A stretch of 64,000 bases of DNA. Origin: an uncultured Oscillibacter sp. Its GTDB lineage: Bacteria > Bacillota > Clostridia > Oscillospirales > Oscillospiraceae. Below are positions 1 to 8,421 of this stretch, piece after piece (within the stretch, counting starts at the first letter, position 1; every line of letters starts with the position of its first letter). The notes under the pieces were generated by a model that saw only the letters and a program-made list of their open reading frames with translations, searched no databases and was not told the origin of the DNA. The stretch lies in the NCBI GenBank assembly GCA_910576865.1, contig CAJTKE010000015.1, forward strand, positions 7,286 to 71,285, in the 5' to 3' direction. A program made the translations under genes and the position numbers.

Positions 1-30
1 TTTTTGTCAGGTACTTTTATAATCTCTGAT

Positions 31-66
31 GACTGTATGGCATACTGCCATGCGGTCTTTTTTGTT
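31..66 (+). terminator. Possible intrinsic terminator
   Basis: An imperfect hairpin (ATGGCA and TGCCAT arms, extended with mismatches to GAC/GTC) is followed by a run of six T. It would end transcription of a gene lying to the left of the window. Confidence 0.4.
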
Positions 67-142
67 TTTCTGCACTACGGCGGGGTGTTAGATCGTTTTT
101 TCAAGGAGAAATGTCTGCCGCGCTGCCGTTCCCCGCCATACG

Positions 143-184
143 CTCCAAAAATTTGAAACTCGGAAACTTATCAAATTTTTGGAG
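143..184. repeat. 14-bp perfect inverted repeat
   Basis: CTCCAAAAATTTGA at 143-156 is repeated inverted at 171-184 with a 14-base loop. It lies in the non-coding 1-307 stretch upstream of the HTH gene. No T-run follows it, so a regulatory or recombination role is more likely than termination. Confidence 0.5.
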
Positions 185-307
185 GTCTTACAGTGGTCAC
201 AAAATGCTTTTACATAGCTTTCCACAAATATTTTTTTAATCCGCCGAACAGGTCGGCGGTTTACCTTTTATCGTTGTCCCCAGAGAGTGATGGAAGGGGG
301 CCAAAAC

Positions 308-625
308 ATGACCCCAACTGAGCGCCGGCAAAAGTTGCTGGAAGTGCGGTGCGTAAGACGGCACGATACCTGCGACAATCTGGCGCATGAATTCCATGTT
401 GCCAATTCGACGATCCGCCGTGATCTGGAGATCCTTACCTGCTCGTATCCCATTGAGACTGTGCGAGGCCGCTATGGTGGCGGGGTCAGGATCGCAGACG
501 GATACTATCTCTACCGCAAGATGCTTACGCCCAAGCAGGCTGCGCTTCTTCAAAGGCTGAGAGAACAGTTGGATGGAGACGACCTCATTACGCTCAACAG
601 CATCCTGCTCCAGTTCACTCTCTGA
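308..625 (+). CDS. DeoR-type HTH domain protein
   Basis: 105 residues from the ATG at 308, which has AAGGGGG eight bases upstream; an in-frame ATG at 287 lacks a good site. The first ~60 residues have the look of a DeoR-type winged helix: TERRQKLLEV, then a helix-turn-helix with NSTIRRDLEIL. The sugar-phosphate sensor domain of true DeoR regulators is absent, so this is a stand-alone DNA-binding module, as often found in Clostridial integrative elements. Its target is unknown; a role in control of element genes is inference from position only. Confidence 0.7.
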   Translation: MTPTERRQKLLEVRCVRRHDTCDNLAHEFHVANSTIRRDLEILTCSYPIETVRGRYGGGVRIADGYYLYRKMLTPKQAALLQRLREQLDGDDLITLNSILLQFTL

Positions 626-1164
626 CAGCACCTTCCCGTTGTACCTTGGCAAATAGTGGGACAAGCTCCCGCTCATAATCAGTATGCAAGTGAGACTTTG
701 CTGCGGCATGGCTTTGGACGCATAGACTGCCTGCGGAGCGGGATGCAGGGAAGGAGGCGAGGGCGCATCCCCCACTCCGTTAAAACGATCATATCAAAGG
801 TACGAGCGGGACCCCAGGGCCATTGACCGGCGCAGGCAGCGCCCGAAGCGCAGCGGAGCAATCGCATGATCCCGTACCGCAGGGTCAAAGGGGGATACTG
901 TGGGAATGGTTTGGGCAGAGTCGTCAACTGCCGCCGCCATCTGTCGGTATCGCGCCGCTGGTTTGTCGCCAGCGGGCTTGCATACTCCCTGTGCCGGGGG
1001 TGAGTAGTAGGGTGGTCCTGTCGCCTGAGAATACGGCACACGAAGGTATTTCAAATGTTGACAGTATCGCCGCCAAGCTCAATTACAGCAACCTAACTGT
1101 ATTTGGGTTTGGCGGCATCTGCTTGGTTTCGCTCCATTTGTGTTAATAACGCTGCTTTTGCGCT
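626..1164. other. 539-bp stretch with no convincing gene
   Basis: Open frames exist on both strands here (for example 823-1146 on +), but they lack a ribosome binding site, have no recognisable domain and look like chance frames in a locally GC-rich patch. Nothing else was recognised. Confidence 0.5.
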
Positions 1165-1209
1165 ATGAAGACATATTACTCACATATAAGGGGGGAGAGT
1201 CTCCTGGAA

Positions 1210-1353
1210 ATGAACGATTTTATGCGTTACAGTATGCAGCTTGCATTTTTGAGACAGCTTCTTGACAAGAAGTTACTAACGGAAAAGGAATATGCCCTTG
1301 TGAAAAGTCGGCTCATGAAAGACTATAAGGTTGTTTCTGATTTAATGACTTGA
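1210..1353 (+). CDS. Small SHOCT-like protein
   Basis: 47 residues from the ATG at 1210, preceded by AGGGGGGAGAG at a fitting distance; an upstream in-frame ATG at 1165 has no such site. The C-terminal half (LLDKKLLTEKEYALVKSRL) has the short helical pattern of SHOCT domains (short C-terminal oligomerisation domain). It lies 70 bases upstream of the recombinase on the same strand, an arrangement I recognise from other Clostridial serine-recombinase elements. Function unknown; possibly a recombinase partner. Confidence 0.6.
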   Translation: MNDFMRYSMQLAFLRQLLDKKLLTEKEYALVKSRLMKDYKVVSDLMT

Positions 1354-1372
1354 AATGCGGCTATTTATGTGA

Positions 1373-1389
1373 TATAGTTACACTATAAT
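1373..1389 (+). promoter_or_regulatory. Probable -10 box with overlapping inverted repeat
   Basis: TATAAT at 1384-1389 is overlapped by the perfect inverted repeat TATAGT-TAC-ACTATA (1373-1387). No good -35 box is seen at the right spacing. It could be an operator-controlled promoter for the recombinase gene starting at 1424. Confidence 0.4.
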
Positions 1390-1423
1390 AGGAAGGCAAA
1401 ATATCACTTATGGAGGGCTGCAT

Positions 1424-3412
1424 ATGGCTGATGTTGAAATTATTAAAGCCTGGAACACTCATTCGCCAAAATTGCGTGCAAATGTTCTGAGGAAAATGCG
1501 TGTCGCTGCTTATTGCCGCGTCAGCACTGATGATGAGGATCAAATCAAAAGCTATGATTCTCAGGTCAAGCATTACACAAGTTACATCAATAGTAATCCA
1601 GAGTGGTCTTTTGCTGGAATTTATGCGGATGAAGCGATTACCGGAACGCAAGTAAAAAAGCGCGAGGATTTTCTGCGTCTTATCAATGACTGCATGAACG
1701 GCGACATTGATATGATTGTCACCAAAACGATTTCACGGTTCGCACGGAATACTCTCGATACACTAAAGTATGTTCGTATGCTCAAAGAACGCGGAATCGC
1801 CATTTTCTTTGAAGAGGAAAACATCAATACTCTTACAATGGATGGCGAGCTGCTTCTTGTCATTTTAAGTGCAGTTGCACAGCAGGAAGTTGAAAATATA
1901 TCGGCCAATGTCAAAAAGGGCTTAAAAATGAAAATGCAGCGTGGCGAATTGGTCGGTTTCCAGGGATGCTTGGGCTACGATTATCACCCGGAGGATAAGT
2001 CAATCACAGTCAATGAAGAAGAGGCTGAAACTGTACGTTACATTTTTCAGAGGTATCTTGAGGGGGCCGGCGGCTTTGTTATAGCACAGGAGCTTCAGAA
2101 CCTCGGATACAAAACAAAGCGCGGAAATCTGGTCTGGGCTGAATCGACTGTCATCGGTATCATCAAAAACGAGAAGTATAAGGGTGACGTTCTGATGGGG
2201 AAAACATTCACCCTTGATCCAATTTCAAAGCGCCGCTTGGACAATTTCGGAGAGGAGGATCAAGTTTATATACGAGACCACCATGATCCTATTATTTCAG
2301 CAGAAGTCTTTGAAAAGGCACAGGCTATCTTAAAACGGCGTTCGCGTTCTCGAAGATTGAATACGAGTGGCAAGCGTGAAAAGTACAGCCGAAAGTATGC
2401 TTTCAGCTGTATGATGGAATGTGGCTTCTGCGGTGCAACATTGACTAGGCGAAGCTGGCACAGCGGTTCTCAATATAATAAGGTCATTTGGCAGTGTGTT
2501 ACCAATACAAAAAAGGGCAAAAAATTCTGCCCCGACAGCAAGGGAATTTCTGAGGAAACGATTGAGTTGGCTTTTGTTGAGGCATATAAACTGCTTTGTA
2601 ATGACAACAGAGATGTTTTGGATGAGTTTCTTGCAAGGACAGAGGAAACGCTCTCTCAAGACAATGCCAGCAAGCAATTAGCGAAAATAGAAAAGGACAT
2701 CCGGGTACTGGAGGCAAAGCGGGCGAAGCTGGTAGATATGCGCCTGGAAGAGATGCTGGACAAAGACTCCTATGAAAGCAAGTACCTTGAGCTGGCTTGT
2801 CAGATTGACCAGTTGCAAGATAAGCGGAGAGACTTGCAATCAGCCGCTGAAACGGAAAACACCATGAAATCCCGTATTGCTGAGTTTCGGAAAACACTGG
2901 AGCATAATAATGTGCTTGACAAATTTGATAGGTATGTTTTTGAAAGTATTGTTGAAAAAGTGATCGTGGGGGGGTATGATAAAGATGGTCGTAAGGACCC
3001 ATATAAGATAACATTTATCTACAAGACGGGCTTTCAAAGTCAGGTGGATGGAGCAAGTTTTAAGCCTCCGCGTAAAAACAGCAAGGCCGCAAAGGCATCT
3101 ACAAAATTGTGCTCCTATCCCACCGACGGCGCCCAAACAATGTCTTCCTATCATGTTGACGACACATGTGGAGACGGTGGTCCTCCTCTCCCCCGCTCCG
3201 TAAGCCGGCTGTGTCCGCCCAAATCAAACAACAGATCCCGCGGGACTAGGCGTCCCGCGGGATCTGCTTTTTTCAACATGAACCGCCTCAGCCCTCCGGG
3301 CCATAGAAAGCGGCGATATAGTCCTCCACGTCCCTCCGGCTTCCCTGGAAGGGCCCCGGGGCCTCCATTTTCAGGGACACCAGGGCGGTGCAGTACAGCA
3401 GGGATTCCTTGA
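1424..3412 (+). CDS. Large serine recombinase (site-specific integrase)
   Basis: 662 residues as read, starting at an ATG with GGAGGG six bases upstream. The resolvase catalytic domain is at the N-terminus (~25-170) with the nucleophile serine in YCRVSTDDE (Ser34). A recombinase domain follows (~190-310), then a zinc ribbon with CMMECGFCG and the cysteine pairs near 330-375, then a coiled coil (~400-490), the order of large serine integrases. The enzyme would excise and insert the element by serine strand exchange. The last ~85 residues are odd: they read across the element boundary, through the host terminator (3232-3273) and antisense over the end of the PfkB gene. The native C-terminus therefore differs in the circular form. 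Codon use is AT-richer than the chromosome. Confidence 0.92.
   Translation: MADVEIIKAWNTHSPKLRANVLRKMRVAAYCRVSTDDEDQIKSYDSQVKHYTSYINSNPEWSFAGIYADEAITGTQVKKREDFLRLINDCMNGDIDMIVTKTISRFARNTLDTLKYVRMLKERGIAIFFEEENINTLTMDGELLLVILSAVAQQEVENISANVKKGLKMKMQRGELVGFQGCLGYDYHPEDKSITVNEEEAETVRYIFQRYLEGAGGFVIAQELQNLGYKTKRGNLVWAESTVIGIIKNEKYKGDVLMGKTFTLDPISKRRLDNFGEEDQVYIRDHHDPIISAEVFEKAQAILKRRSRSRRLNTSGKREKYSRKYAFSCMMECGFCGATLTRRSWHSGSQYNKVIWQCVTNTKKGKKFCPDSKGISEETIELAFVEAYKLLCNDNRDVLDEFLARTEETLSQDNASKQLAKIEKDIRVLEAKRAKLVDMRLEEMLDKDSYESKYLELACQIDQLQDKRRDLQSAAETENTMKSRIAEFRKTLEHNNVLDKFDRYVFESIVEKVIVGGYDKDGRKDPYKITFIYKTGFQSQVDGASFKPPRKNSKAAKASTKLCSYPTDGAQTMSSYHVDDTCGDGGPPLPRSVSRLCPPKSNNRSRGTRRPAGSAFFNMNRLSPPGHRKRRYSPPRPSGFPGRAPGPPFSGTPGRCSTAGIP
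3159..3203 (+). pseudogene. rlmD: 3' end of an RlmD-like gene (attachment-site flank)
   Basis: In the frame ending with TAA at 3201-3203 the sequence encodes T-H-V-E-T-V-V-L-L-S-P-A-P. HVETVVLLS is the characteristic C-terminus of 23S rRNA (uracil-5-)-methyltransferases of the RlmD/RumA family. The frame differs from that of the recombinase, and the RNA-methyltransferase signal disappears a few bases upstream where element sequence begins. I read this as the host side of attR. The 5' part of rlmD should lie beyond the left end of the element, outside the window. This is established for other serine-recombinase elements, which use the rum gene 3' end as target. Confidence 0.65.
3232..3273 (+). 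terminator. Intrinsic terminator
   Basis: A perfect 15-bp stem (CAGATCCCGCGGGAC paired with its complement, five-base loop) is followed by CTTTTTT. It lies 29 bases after the rlmD stop and fits as that gene's terminator; it also separates the convergent PfkB gene. Confidence 0.9.
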
Positions 3413-4181
3413 TCCCCGCGCGCTGCCGCTCCGTGATATACCCGGCGAAGGTGGTGTCTCCCCGTCCCGTCCGGCCGGAGAGGTTCCGGGCCTTGATGGG
3501 GCAGGTGTAAACCCGCTCCCCGTCGTAGGCCAGCACCTCCGTGTTGTGGGTGATGAGGACCTCTTTCGCGCCCCAGCTGTGGAGCAGCTTCGCCGCCTCC
3601 GCCCGGTCCGTCAGGCCTGTCAGAATCTCCGCCTCGGCGGCGTCGGTCTTCAGATAGTCGATACAGGGCAGGTACTCCCGCTTCTCCGCCCAGTCGTGGA
3701 AAGCCATGGTCTTGTCCGGCTCCACGTGCCGCAGAAGGCACTGGACGTCCACCGCCACCTTCCCGTGCTTCGCCGCCTCGGCGAACAGCGGGCCGTCGAA
3801 GTCCCCGTAGACCAGCCCGGCGAAGTGGTAGATCTTCGCCTCGATGTCCGGCAGCTCACTGAAGCGGAAGGGGTCGCAGACGCCCATGGAGGTGCAGGAG
3901 CGCTTCTCCTTGTCGGCGGTGAAGTACTGGTTCCGGATGGAACAGGTGGCCCGGGAGGGCTTCCAGTACAGGTCCGCGCCGGAGTCCCGGAAGCGGGCCT
4001 CCACGTCGGCGTCGGCGGGGTTCAGCTTGGTGAAAAGGGCGGTTTTGTTCCCGCTTCTGGCGGCGGCGAAGCCGGAGGCCACCACGGCGCCCCCCACCTC
4101 CTTCCGCTCGTTCCCCTGGTAGTCGATGTTGTGGTCCAGGGAAACCGGTCCGATCACCAGAACGTCATATTGCTTTTTCAT
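3288..4181 (-). CDS. PfkB-family carbohydrate kinase
   Basis: 297 residues, ribokinase fold. The N-terminus (DVLVIGPVSLDHN and a GG turn in KEVGGAVVASGFAA) is the PfkB substrate-binding part; the C-terminal GRGDT at 239-243 is the anion-hole/catalytic motif with Asp242 as general base (usual form GAGD, here GRGD). It should phosphorylate a sugar or nucleoside in the cytoplasm. The ATG overlaps the stop of the upstream MBL-fold gene by four bases, so the two are translationally coupled at the end of the LacI-controlled sugar ABC operon. The kinase therefore probably acts on the imported substrate. Specificity cannot be read from the sequence. Confidence 0.85.
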   Translation of the reverse strand: MKKQYDVLVIGPVSLDHNIDYQGNERKEVGGAVVASGFAAARSGNKTALFTKLNPADADVEARFRDSGADLYWKPSRATCSIRNQYFTADKEKRSCTSMGVCDPFRFSELPDIEAKIYHFAGLVYGDFDGPLFAEAAKHGKVAVDVQCLLRHVEPDKTMAFHDWAEKREYLPCIDYLKTDAAEAEILTGLTDRAEAAKLLHSWGAKEVLITHNTEVLAYDGERVYTCPIKARNLSGRTGRGDTTFAGYITERQRAGIKESLLYCTALVSLKMEAPGPFQGSRRDVEDYIAAFYGPEG

Positions 4182-5176
4182 ACGTCCGCTCCTTCCTGCC
4201 GGTCATATTCCGCCGTAAACGCGCCCTCCGCCCCCACGGTGAACTCCAGCGCCCGATGGGGCGGCAGGTCCAGCCCCGAGGGGCAGTCGGAAAACCAGAG
4301 ATCCGCGCCGCTGTCCGACAGCAGCCGGAGCAGCTCCGGGTGGGCGCTCTGATAGCGCCGGTCGCTGGAGGCACAGCACACCGCCGCCCGGGGCCGGACC
4401 GCCTGAATCAGTGCGGCGTCCGCCCCGTCCCGCTGGCCGTGGTGGCCCACCTTGAAAATGTGGGCCCGCAGGTCCGCCGGGTCGATTTCACCGTAGCCCA
4501 GGCGGTTGGTGTCCCCCGGCAGCAGAATCCGGGTACCCCGGTACTCCAGCAGCAAAACCGCGCTGTAGTTGTTCATGGCCCCGTCCAGGGACGAGAGCTT
4601 CCGCCGGAAGACGCCGGGGTCCTTCTCCCGGTGCAGGTCCTCGTAAAGCGCCGCCAGCTCCGCCGCCCTGGCCCGGGAGGGCCCCAGGCAGCGGACGGTC
4701 AGGCCGGGACAGGGCCCGGCCTCCCACCCGGCGGAGATGGTTCTGATCACGCCGCCCCCGGCCTCCACCCCGGCGCAGAGGGTCCGGTAATCGGCGATGG
4801 ACTGGAGGAATTTCCGCTGGGAGGCGGAGGCCTCCGGCAGGGGGGGCAGAGGCCCCAGAGAGCGGTGGAGGCTCTCCGGCAGCGTCTGCCAGAACTCCCC
4901 CGGAGGCCACCGGCCCGGCAGGGGCACAAGACCGCAGAGATGGTCCTCATGAACATGGGTGCAGACCATCACGTCGATGTGGTCCAGCTTCCCGGCGGAC
5001 AGGTACTCCGCCAGGGGAACGCGGCCGGAGGCGCGGTCCCGGTACTCCCCGTCCTCGCCGCTGCCGCCGTCGATCACCATGACAAAGGCGCCGCCGGGGC
5101 GGGCGGGGTCCGGACACTCCAGAAGGATGGCCTCTCCGTAGCCCACGTTCACAAATGTCAGCTTCATCTTCTCCAT
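4178..5176 (-). CDS. MBL-fold metallohydrolase, ComEC/Rec2-like
   Basis: 332 residues. The metallo-beta-lactamase zinc motif HVHEDH is at 74-79, and later TRILLPGDTN and FKVGHHGQRDG match the metal and substrate loops seen in the soluble ComEC/Rec2 C-terminal-like hydrolases. No signal peptide, so cytoplasmic. It sits between the MalF-type permease (seven bases downstream of that stop) and the PfkB kinase (four-base overlap), an unusual partner for a sugar ABC operon. Relatives include nucleases and phosphodiesterases; a phosphoester substrate would fit the kinase neighbour, but that is inference. Confidence 0.8.
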   Translation of the reverse strand: MEKMKLTFVNVGYGEAILLECPDPARPGGAFVMVIDGGSGEDGEYRDRASGRVPLAEYLSAGKLDHIDVMVCTHVHEDHLCGLVPLPGRWPPGEFWQTLPESLHRSLGPLPPLPEASASQRKFLQSIADYRTLCAGVEAGGGVIRTISAGWEAGPCPGLTVRCLGPSRARAAELAALYEDLHREKDPGVFRRKLSSLDGAMNNYSAVLLLEYRGTRILLPGDTNRLGYGEIDPADLRAHIFKVGHHGQRDGADAALIQAVRPRAAVCCASSDRRYQSAHPELLRLLSDSGADLWFSDCPSGLDLPPHRALEFTVGAEGAFTAEYDRQEGADV

Positions 5177-5182
5177 AGGCCC

Positions 5183-6094
5183 TCACTGAATGGCCCGCTT
5201 GATATAGAAGCTGGAGAGGAGCAGCACCAGCAGGGTCATGACGATGGCGCCGGCGCTGCCGAAGCCGAAGTCCAGGGATTTGATGCCGTAGTTGTAGAGA
5301 TATTGGGTGATGGTGGAAGTCGTGTTGGCCGGTCCGCCGCCGGTGAGGACGTTGACCTTCTCGAACAGGCGGAAGGTGTCAATGGTCCGCAGCAGGGCAC
5401 AGAGGGCCAGGCTGTTCTTGATGTTCGGAACGGTGACGTACCAGAACCGCTGGAGGGCCCCCGCCCCGTCGATCTTGGCGGCCTCATACTGCCCCTCCGG
5501 AACGGACTGAAGGGAGGCGTAGAGCAGCAGGAACACGAAGGGCACATTCTGCCACACGTCGATCAGCAGAATCATGCCGAAGGCCGTCTTGGTGTCCATG
5601 AACCAGTTGAACACCGGCAGACCCAGGCCGGTGAGGAACTGGTTGATGATGCCGTAGTTGGAGGAGAGCATCATCCGCCAGCTCAGGGCCACGGTGACGG
5701 CGGGCAGCAGGTAGGGCAGCAGAAGCAGGGTCCGCAGCGTCTTCTGCCCCCGCTTCAGGCTGTGGACGAACACGGCCACCAGCAGGCCGAAAAACATCTC
5801 CAGCACCACCGCCAGGATGGTGAACTTGATGGTGTTCAGCACCGCCTGCCGGAAGTAGGTGTGCTGGAACAGCTTGGTGTAGTTGGCCAGGGCCACGAAG
5901 TGGGATTTCTCCGCCCCCTTGAGGTAGTTGTAGTCTGTGAAGCTGTAGAGCAGCGTGGACACCAGGGGGTAGGCGGTCATGACCAGCAGGATCAGCATGG
6001 TGGGCGACAGCATCCTGAGACCAAACCGGTTCGTGGCGCTCTGGGCGGTATTCAGTTTTTCACTTCGATTTCTCATCATGGCATATATCCTCAC
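5183..6094 (-). CDS. Sugar ABC transporter permease, MalF/UgpA type
   Basis: 303 residues with about six membrane helices and the binding-protein-dependent transport inner-membrane motif near residues 205-225 (EAAKIDGAGALQRFWYVTVP). It forms a heterodimeric channel with the MalG-type permease at 7544-8389. Gene order from the regulator is MalG-type permease, binding protein, MalF-type permease, which differs from the common binding protein-first order. The N-terminus is short, without the extra periplasmic domain of E. coli MalF. Confidence 0.9.
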   Translation of the reverse strand: MRIYAMMRNRSEKLNTAQSATNRFGLRMLSPTMLILLVMTAYPLVSTLLYSFTDYNYLKGAEKSHFVALANYTKLFQHTYFRQAVLNTIKFTILAVVLEMFFGLLVAVFVHSLKRGQKTLRTLLLLPYLLPAVTVALSWRMMLSSNYGIINQFLTGLGLPVFNWFMDTKTAFGMILLIDVWQNVPFVFLLLYASLQSVPEGQYEAAKIDGAGALQRFWYVTVPNIKNSLALCALLRTIDTFRLFEKVNVLTGGGPANTTSTITQYLYNYGIKSLDFGFGSAGAIVMTLLVLLLSSFYIKRAIQ

Positions 6095-6130
6095 CAGTTT
6101 GTCGGGATGGGGCGCTCCGCCTTCAGGCGG

Positions 6131-6156
6131 GGGCCGGGACCCTGTGGTTCCGGCCC
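6131..6156 (-). promoter_or_regulatory. Intercistronic stem-loop after the binding-protein gene
   Basis: An 11-bp stem (GGGCCGGGACC against GGTTCCGGCCC, one G-T pair, CTGT loop) lies between the binding-protein stop and the MalF-type permease. There is no T-run, so it is more likely an mRNA stabiliser that keeps binding protein in excess over permease, as known for maltose-type operons. Confidence 0.5.
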
Positions 6157-6198
6157 TCCCGCATCATTTCACGAAACCCTCGTCTTGCTTGACCGCGC

Positions 6199-7488
6199 TC
6201 AGCCGAGCAGCAGGTCCAGCTCCGCCTGGGCGTCGGCCAGACCCTGGTCGATGGTCTTCACACCCTGGATGATGTTGTCCATTTCCGTGCCCAGGATGTT
6301 GGTGAACTGGGTCCACTCGGCGATGACCGGGCGGTACACGCCGCTCTCCAGGGCCGCGCAGACGGTCTCATACTGGGGATAGGTCTTCAGCACATCCTCG
6401 TTCAGCAGAGAGGAGTACCGGCAGGGCACGCCGCCCACCTCGATGGACTCCAGCTGGACCTCGGGGCTCATCACGTACTCCAGCAGGGCCTTGGCCAGAT
6501 CCTTGTGGGGGGCGTTGGCCGGGATGCCGATGCACCAGACACCGTACATGGAAGTGTTTTTCGCGGAGTCGCTGTCATCCAGTTTGGTGGGGATGACGGT
6601 GTAGCTGGCCGCAGTGTCGGCGGAGGGGACATACCAGCCGGGCCACGCCTGGCCCAGGGCGGCGGTTCCGCCGTCGATGGCCGCGACGATGTCGTCCTTA
6701 TCCATGGTCCCGCCCAGGGCGTACAGATCCAGATACTCCTGCATGGCGGCCTTGAACTCGGGGGTGTCCACCGTGGGCTTGTTGTTTCCGTCCACGACCC
6801 AGCCGCCGTGGACCAGCAGGTGGGGGATGAAGTCGGAGACGATGTTGTCCGGGCTGCCACCCCGGATCAGGAAGCCGGTCTTTCCGGCGGCGTTGGTCTT
6901 CTGAGCGATGTCCATCAGGTCCGCGAAGGTCTGGATATCCTCCGGCTTGTAGCCCGCGTCCTCAATGAGCTGTTTGTTGTACATCATGACCGTGACGTTG
7001 CCGAAGAAGGGGGCCAGATAGATGCTTCCGTCCACCATGCAGATATCCGTGGTGGCGGAGATCACGTCGTCGTCAAAGCTGTAGCCCATTTCGCTGAGGT
7101 TCGCCAGGACGTTGCTCTCGGTGAACTCGGCCATCCAGGAGCCGTCCACCATGCACAGGTCATAGGCGCCCTCGGGGTTCACGGAGTCCAGGGCGATGCC
7201 GGTGTGCAGGTCGTCGAAGGAGAGCTCCTGCACCTCGATGGTCACATTGTTGTCCTTCTCAAAGGCGGGGATCGCGGCCTTCAGGGCCTCGGCGTAGGTG
7301 CCGCCCCGCAGGATGAGGGTCATCTTGGTGGCCCCGCCGCCGGAGCTGCCGGAGTCTCCCCCGGTAGTTCCGCCGGAGGTGTCAGAGCCGCCTCCGGAAG
7401 TGCCGGAGCCGCCGGAATTTCCGCCGCCGCAGGCGGCCAGGGACAGGACCATGACCAAGGTCAGGATCAGTGCGAACAGCTTCTTCAT
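6199..7488 (-). CDS. Extracellular sugar-binding lipoprotein
   Basis: 429 residues. A lipoprotein signal peptide (MKKLFALILTLVMVLSLAAC) puts the lipidated Cys at position 20, followed by a Gly/Ser-rich linker to about residue 50 and then a family-1 type solute-binding fold (VTIEVQELSFDDLHTGIALD, GKTGFLIRGG, ALGQAWPGWYV). It is anchored on the outer face of the membrane and delivers substrate to the two permeases. AGGAGG lies upstream of the ATG. Ligand not assignable, though the operon with a PfkB kinase points to a small sugar or sugar-like compound. Confidence 0.93.
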   Translation of the reverse strand: MKKLFALILTLVMVLSLAACGGGNSGGSGTSGGGSDTSGGTTGGDSGSSGGGATKMTLILRGGTYAEALKAAIPAFEKDNNVTIEVQELSFDDLHTGIALDSVNPEGAYDLCMVDGSWMAEFTESNVLANLSEMGYSFDDDVISATTDICMVDGSIYLAPFFGNVTVMMYNKQLIEDAGYKPEDIQTFADLMDIAQKTNAAGKTGFLIRGGSPDNIVSDFIPHLLVHGGWVVDGNNKPTVDTPEFKAAMQEYLDLYALGGTMDKDDIVAAIDGGTAALGQAWPGWYVPSADTAASYTVIPTKLDDSDSAKNTSMYGVWCIGIPANAPHKDLAKALLEYVMSPEVQLESIEVGGVPCRYSSLLNEDVLKTYPQYETVCAALESGVYRPVIAEWTQFTNILGTEMDNIIQGVKTIDQGLADAQAELDLLLG

Positions 7489-7543
7489 TTCTTTTCCTCC
7501 TAATCTTGTCCGTGTGATTGTCGTGTTGGGATGGGATATTTTG

Positions 7544-8389
7544 TTACTCTTTGACAGCGCCGCTTGAAAGTCCGGAGATCAAGTAGTTCTGCGCAAAGAT
7601 CACAAACAGGGTGATGGGGATGACGGAGATGACGCCGCCGGCGGCCACCAGACCGAAGTTGGTCAGGTTGTCCTCCGTGTTCAGCAGGGACAGCGCCAGG
7701 GGCACCGTGTTGTTGGAGGGCGTCCGGGTGAAGATGACGGTGTAGGTGTACTCGTTCCAGGCGTACATGAAGCTGAGCATGGCCACCGCCGCGATGCCCG
7801 GGGCCACCAGGGGCAGGACGATCCGCACGAAGAGCTGCCACTCCGTGGCGCCGTCCACCTTGGCGCTCTCCTCCACCTCCTCCGGGAGGTCCTGGAAGAA
7901 GCTGATGAGAAACCAGATGATCAGCGGCACGTTGATGAGCACACAGGCCAGGGTGACGGGGAGCTTGGTGTTCAGGATGCCCACCTTGCTGAACATGGTA
8001 TACAGCGGGATGGTGAAGGCCACCGGGGGCAGCACCCGGACCAGCAGGATCCAGTAGGTCATGGGCTTCTTGATGCGGAAGTGGAAGCGGCGGCGGGCGA
8101 TGGCGTACGCCGCGCAGATGCCCACGGCCAGGGACAGCACCAGGGAGCTCAGCGTGGTCTGGAGGCTGTTGGCGATGGCCTGCCCGAAGCCCCGGCTGAC
8201 GAACAGGGCCTTGAAATGCTCGATGGTCAGGGAGTGGGGAATGATGGAGATGTGCCCCGTCATCTCGCTGGTGGGCCGGATGGCCATGGCCACCAGCCAG
8301 TAGATGGGAAAGAGGGCGATCAGCAGCAGCAGGGCGCAGATCAGCCCCTTGACCACGGTCATGACCTGTTTTTTCGTTTTCGTATTCAT
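7544..8389 (-). CDS. Sugar ABC transporter permease, MalG type
   Basis: 281 residues from the ATG at 8389, which has GGAGGAA seven bases upstream; the frame is open further upstream but without a start site. Six membrane helices and the permease motif (EESAKVDGATEWQLFVRIVLP) are visible. First structural gene after the LacI regulator. No ATPase gene is present in the cluster, so energy should come from a shared MsmX/UgpC-type ATPase encoded elsewhere. Confidence 0.92.
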   Translation of the reverse strand: MNTKTKKQVMTVVKGLICALLLLIALFPIYWLVAMAIRPTSEMTGHISIIPHSLTIEHFKALFVSRGFGQAIANSLQTTLSSLVLSLAVGICAAYAIARRRFHFRIKKPMTYWILLVRVLPPVAFTIPLYTMFSKVGILNTKLPVTLACVLINVPLIIWFLISFFQDLPEEVEESAKVDGATEWQLFVRIVLPLVAPGIAAVAMLSFMYAWNEYTYTVIFTRTPSNNTVPLALSLLNTEDNLTNFGLVAAGGVISVIPITLFVIFAQNYLISGLSSGAVKE

Positions 8390-8421
8390 GGCGTTCCTCC
8401 TTGGTCTTGTCGGGCGGCGGT

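Larger units (their letters stand above)
1..3170. mobile_element. Right end of an integrative element with serine recombinase
   Basis: The first 3.1 kb are clearly lower in GC than the host genes that follow and use AT-ending codons. They carry an HTH protein, a SHOCT-like protein and a large serine recombinase as the last gene, a usual end arrangement for serine-integrase elements. The right boundary is inferred at about 3150-3190, where the sequence becomes the 3' tail of an RlmD-like gene followed by its terminator. The left end lies outside the window, so size and cargo are unknown. It could be a conjugative or mobilisable element or a prophage; nothing here decides which. Confidence 0.75.

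Noticed and set aside
236..775. Long minus-strand open frame opposite the HTH gene
   Set aside because: It lies antisense to the HTH gene, has no binding site or domain, and the plus-strand gene has both.
823..1146. Plus-strand open frame of 107 codons
   Set aside because: No ribosome binding site, unnatural composition, and overlapping frames on the other strand; kept as non-coding.
4256..6382. Very long plus-strand open frames opposite minus-strand genes
   Set aside because: They mirror high-GC coding sequence in antisense, as do many similar frames throughout the window, and lack start signals and domains.
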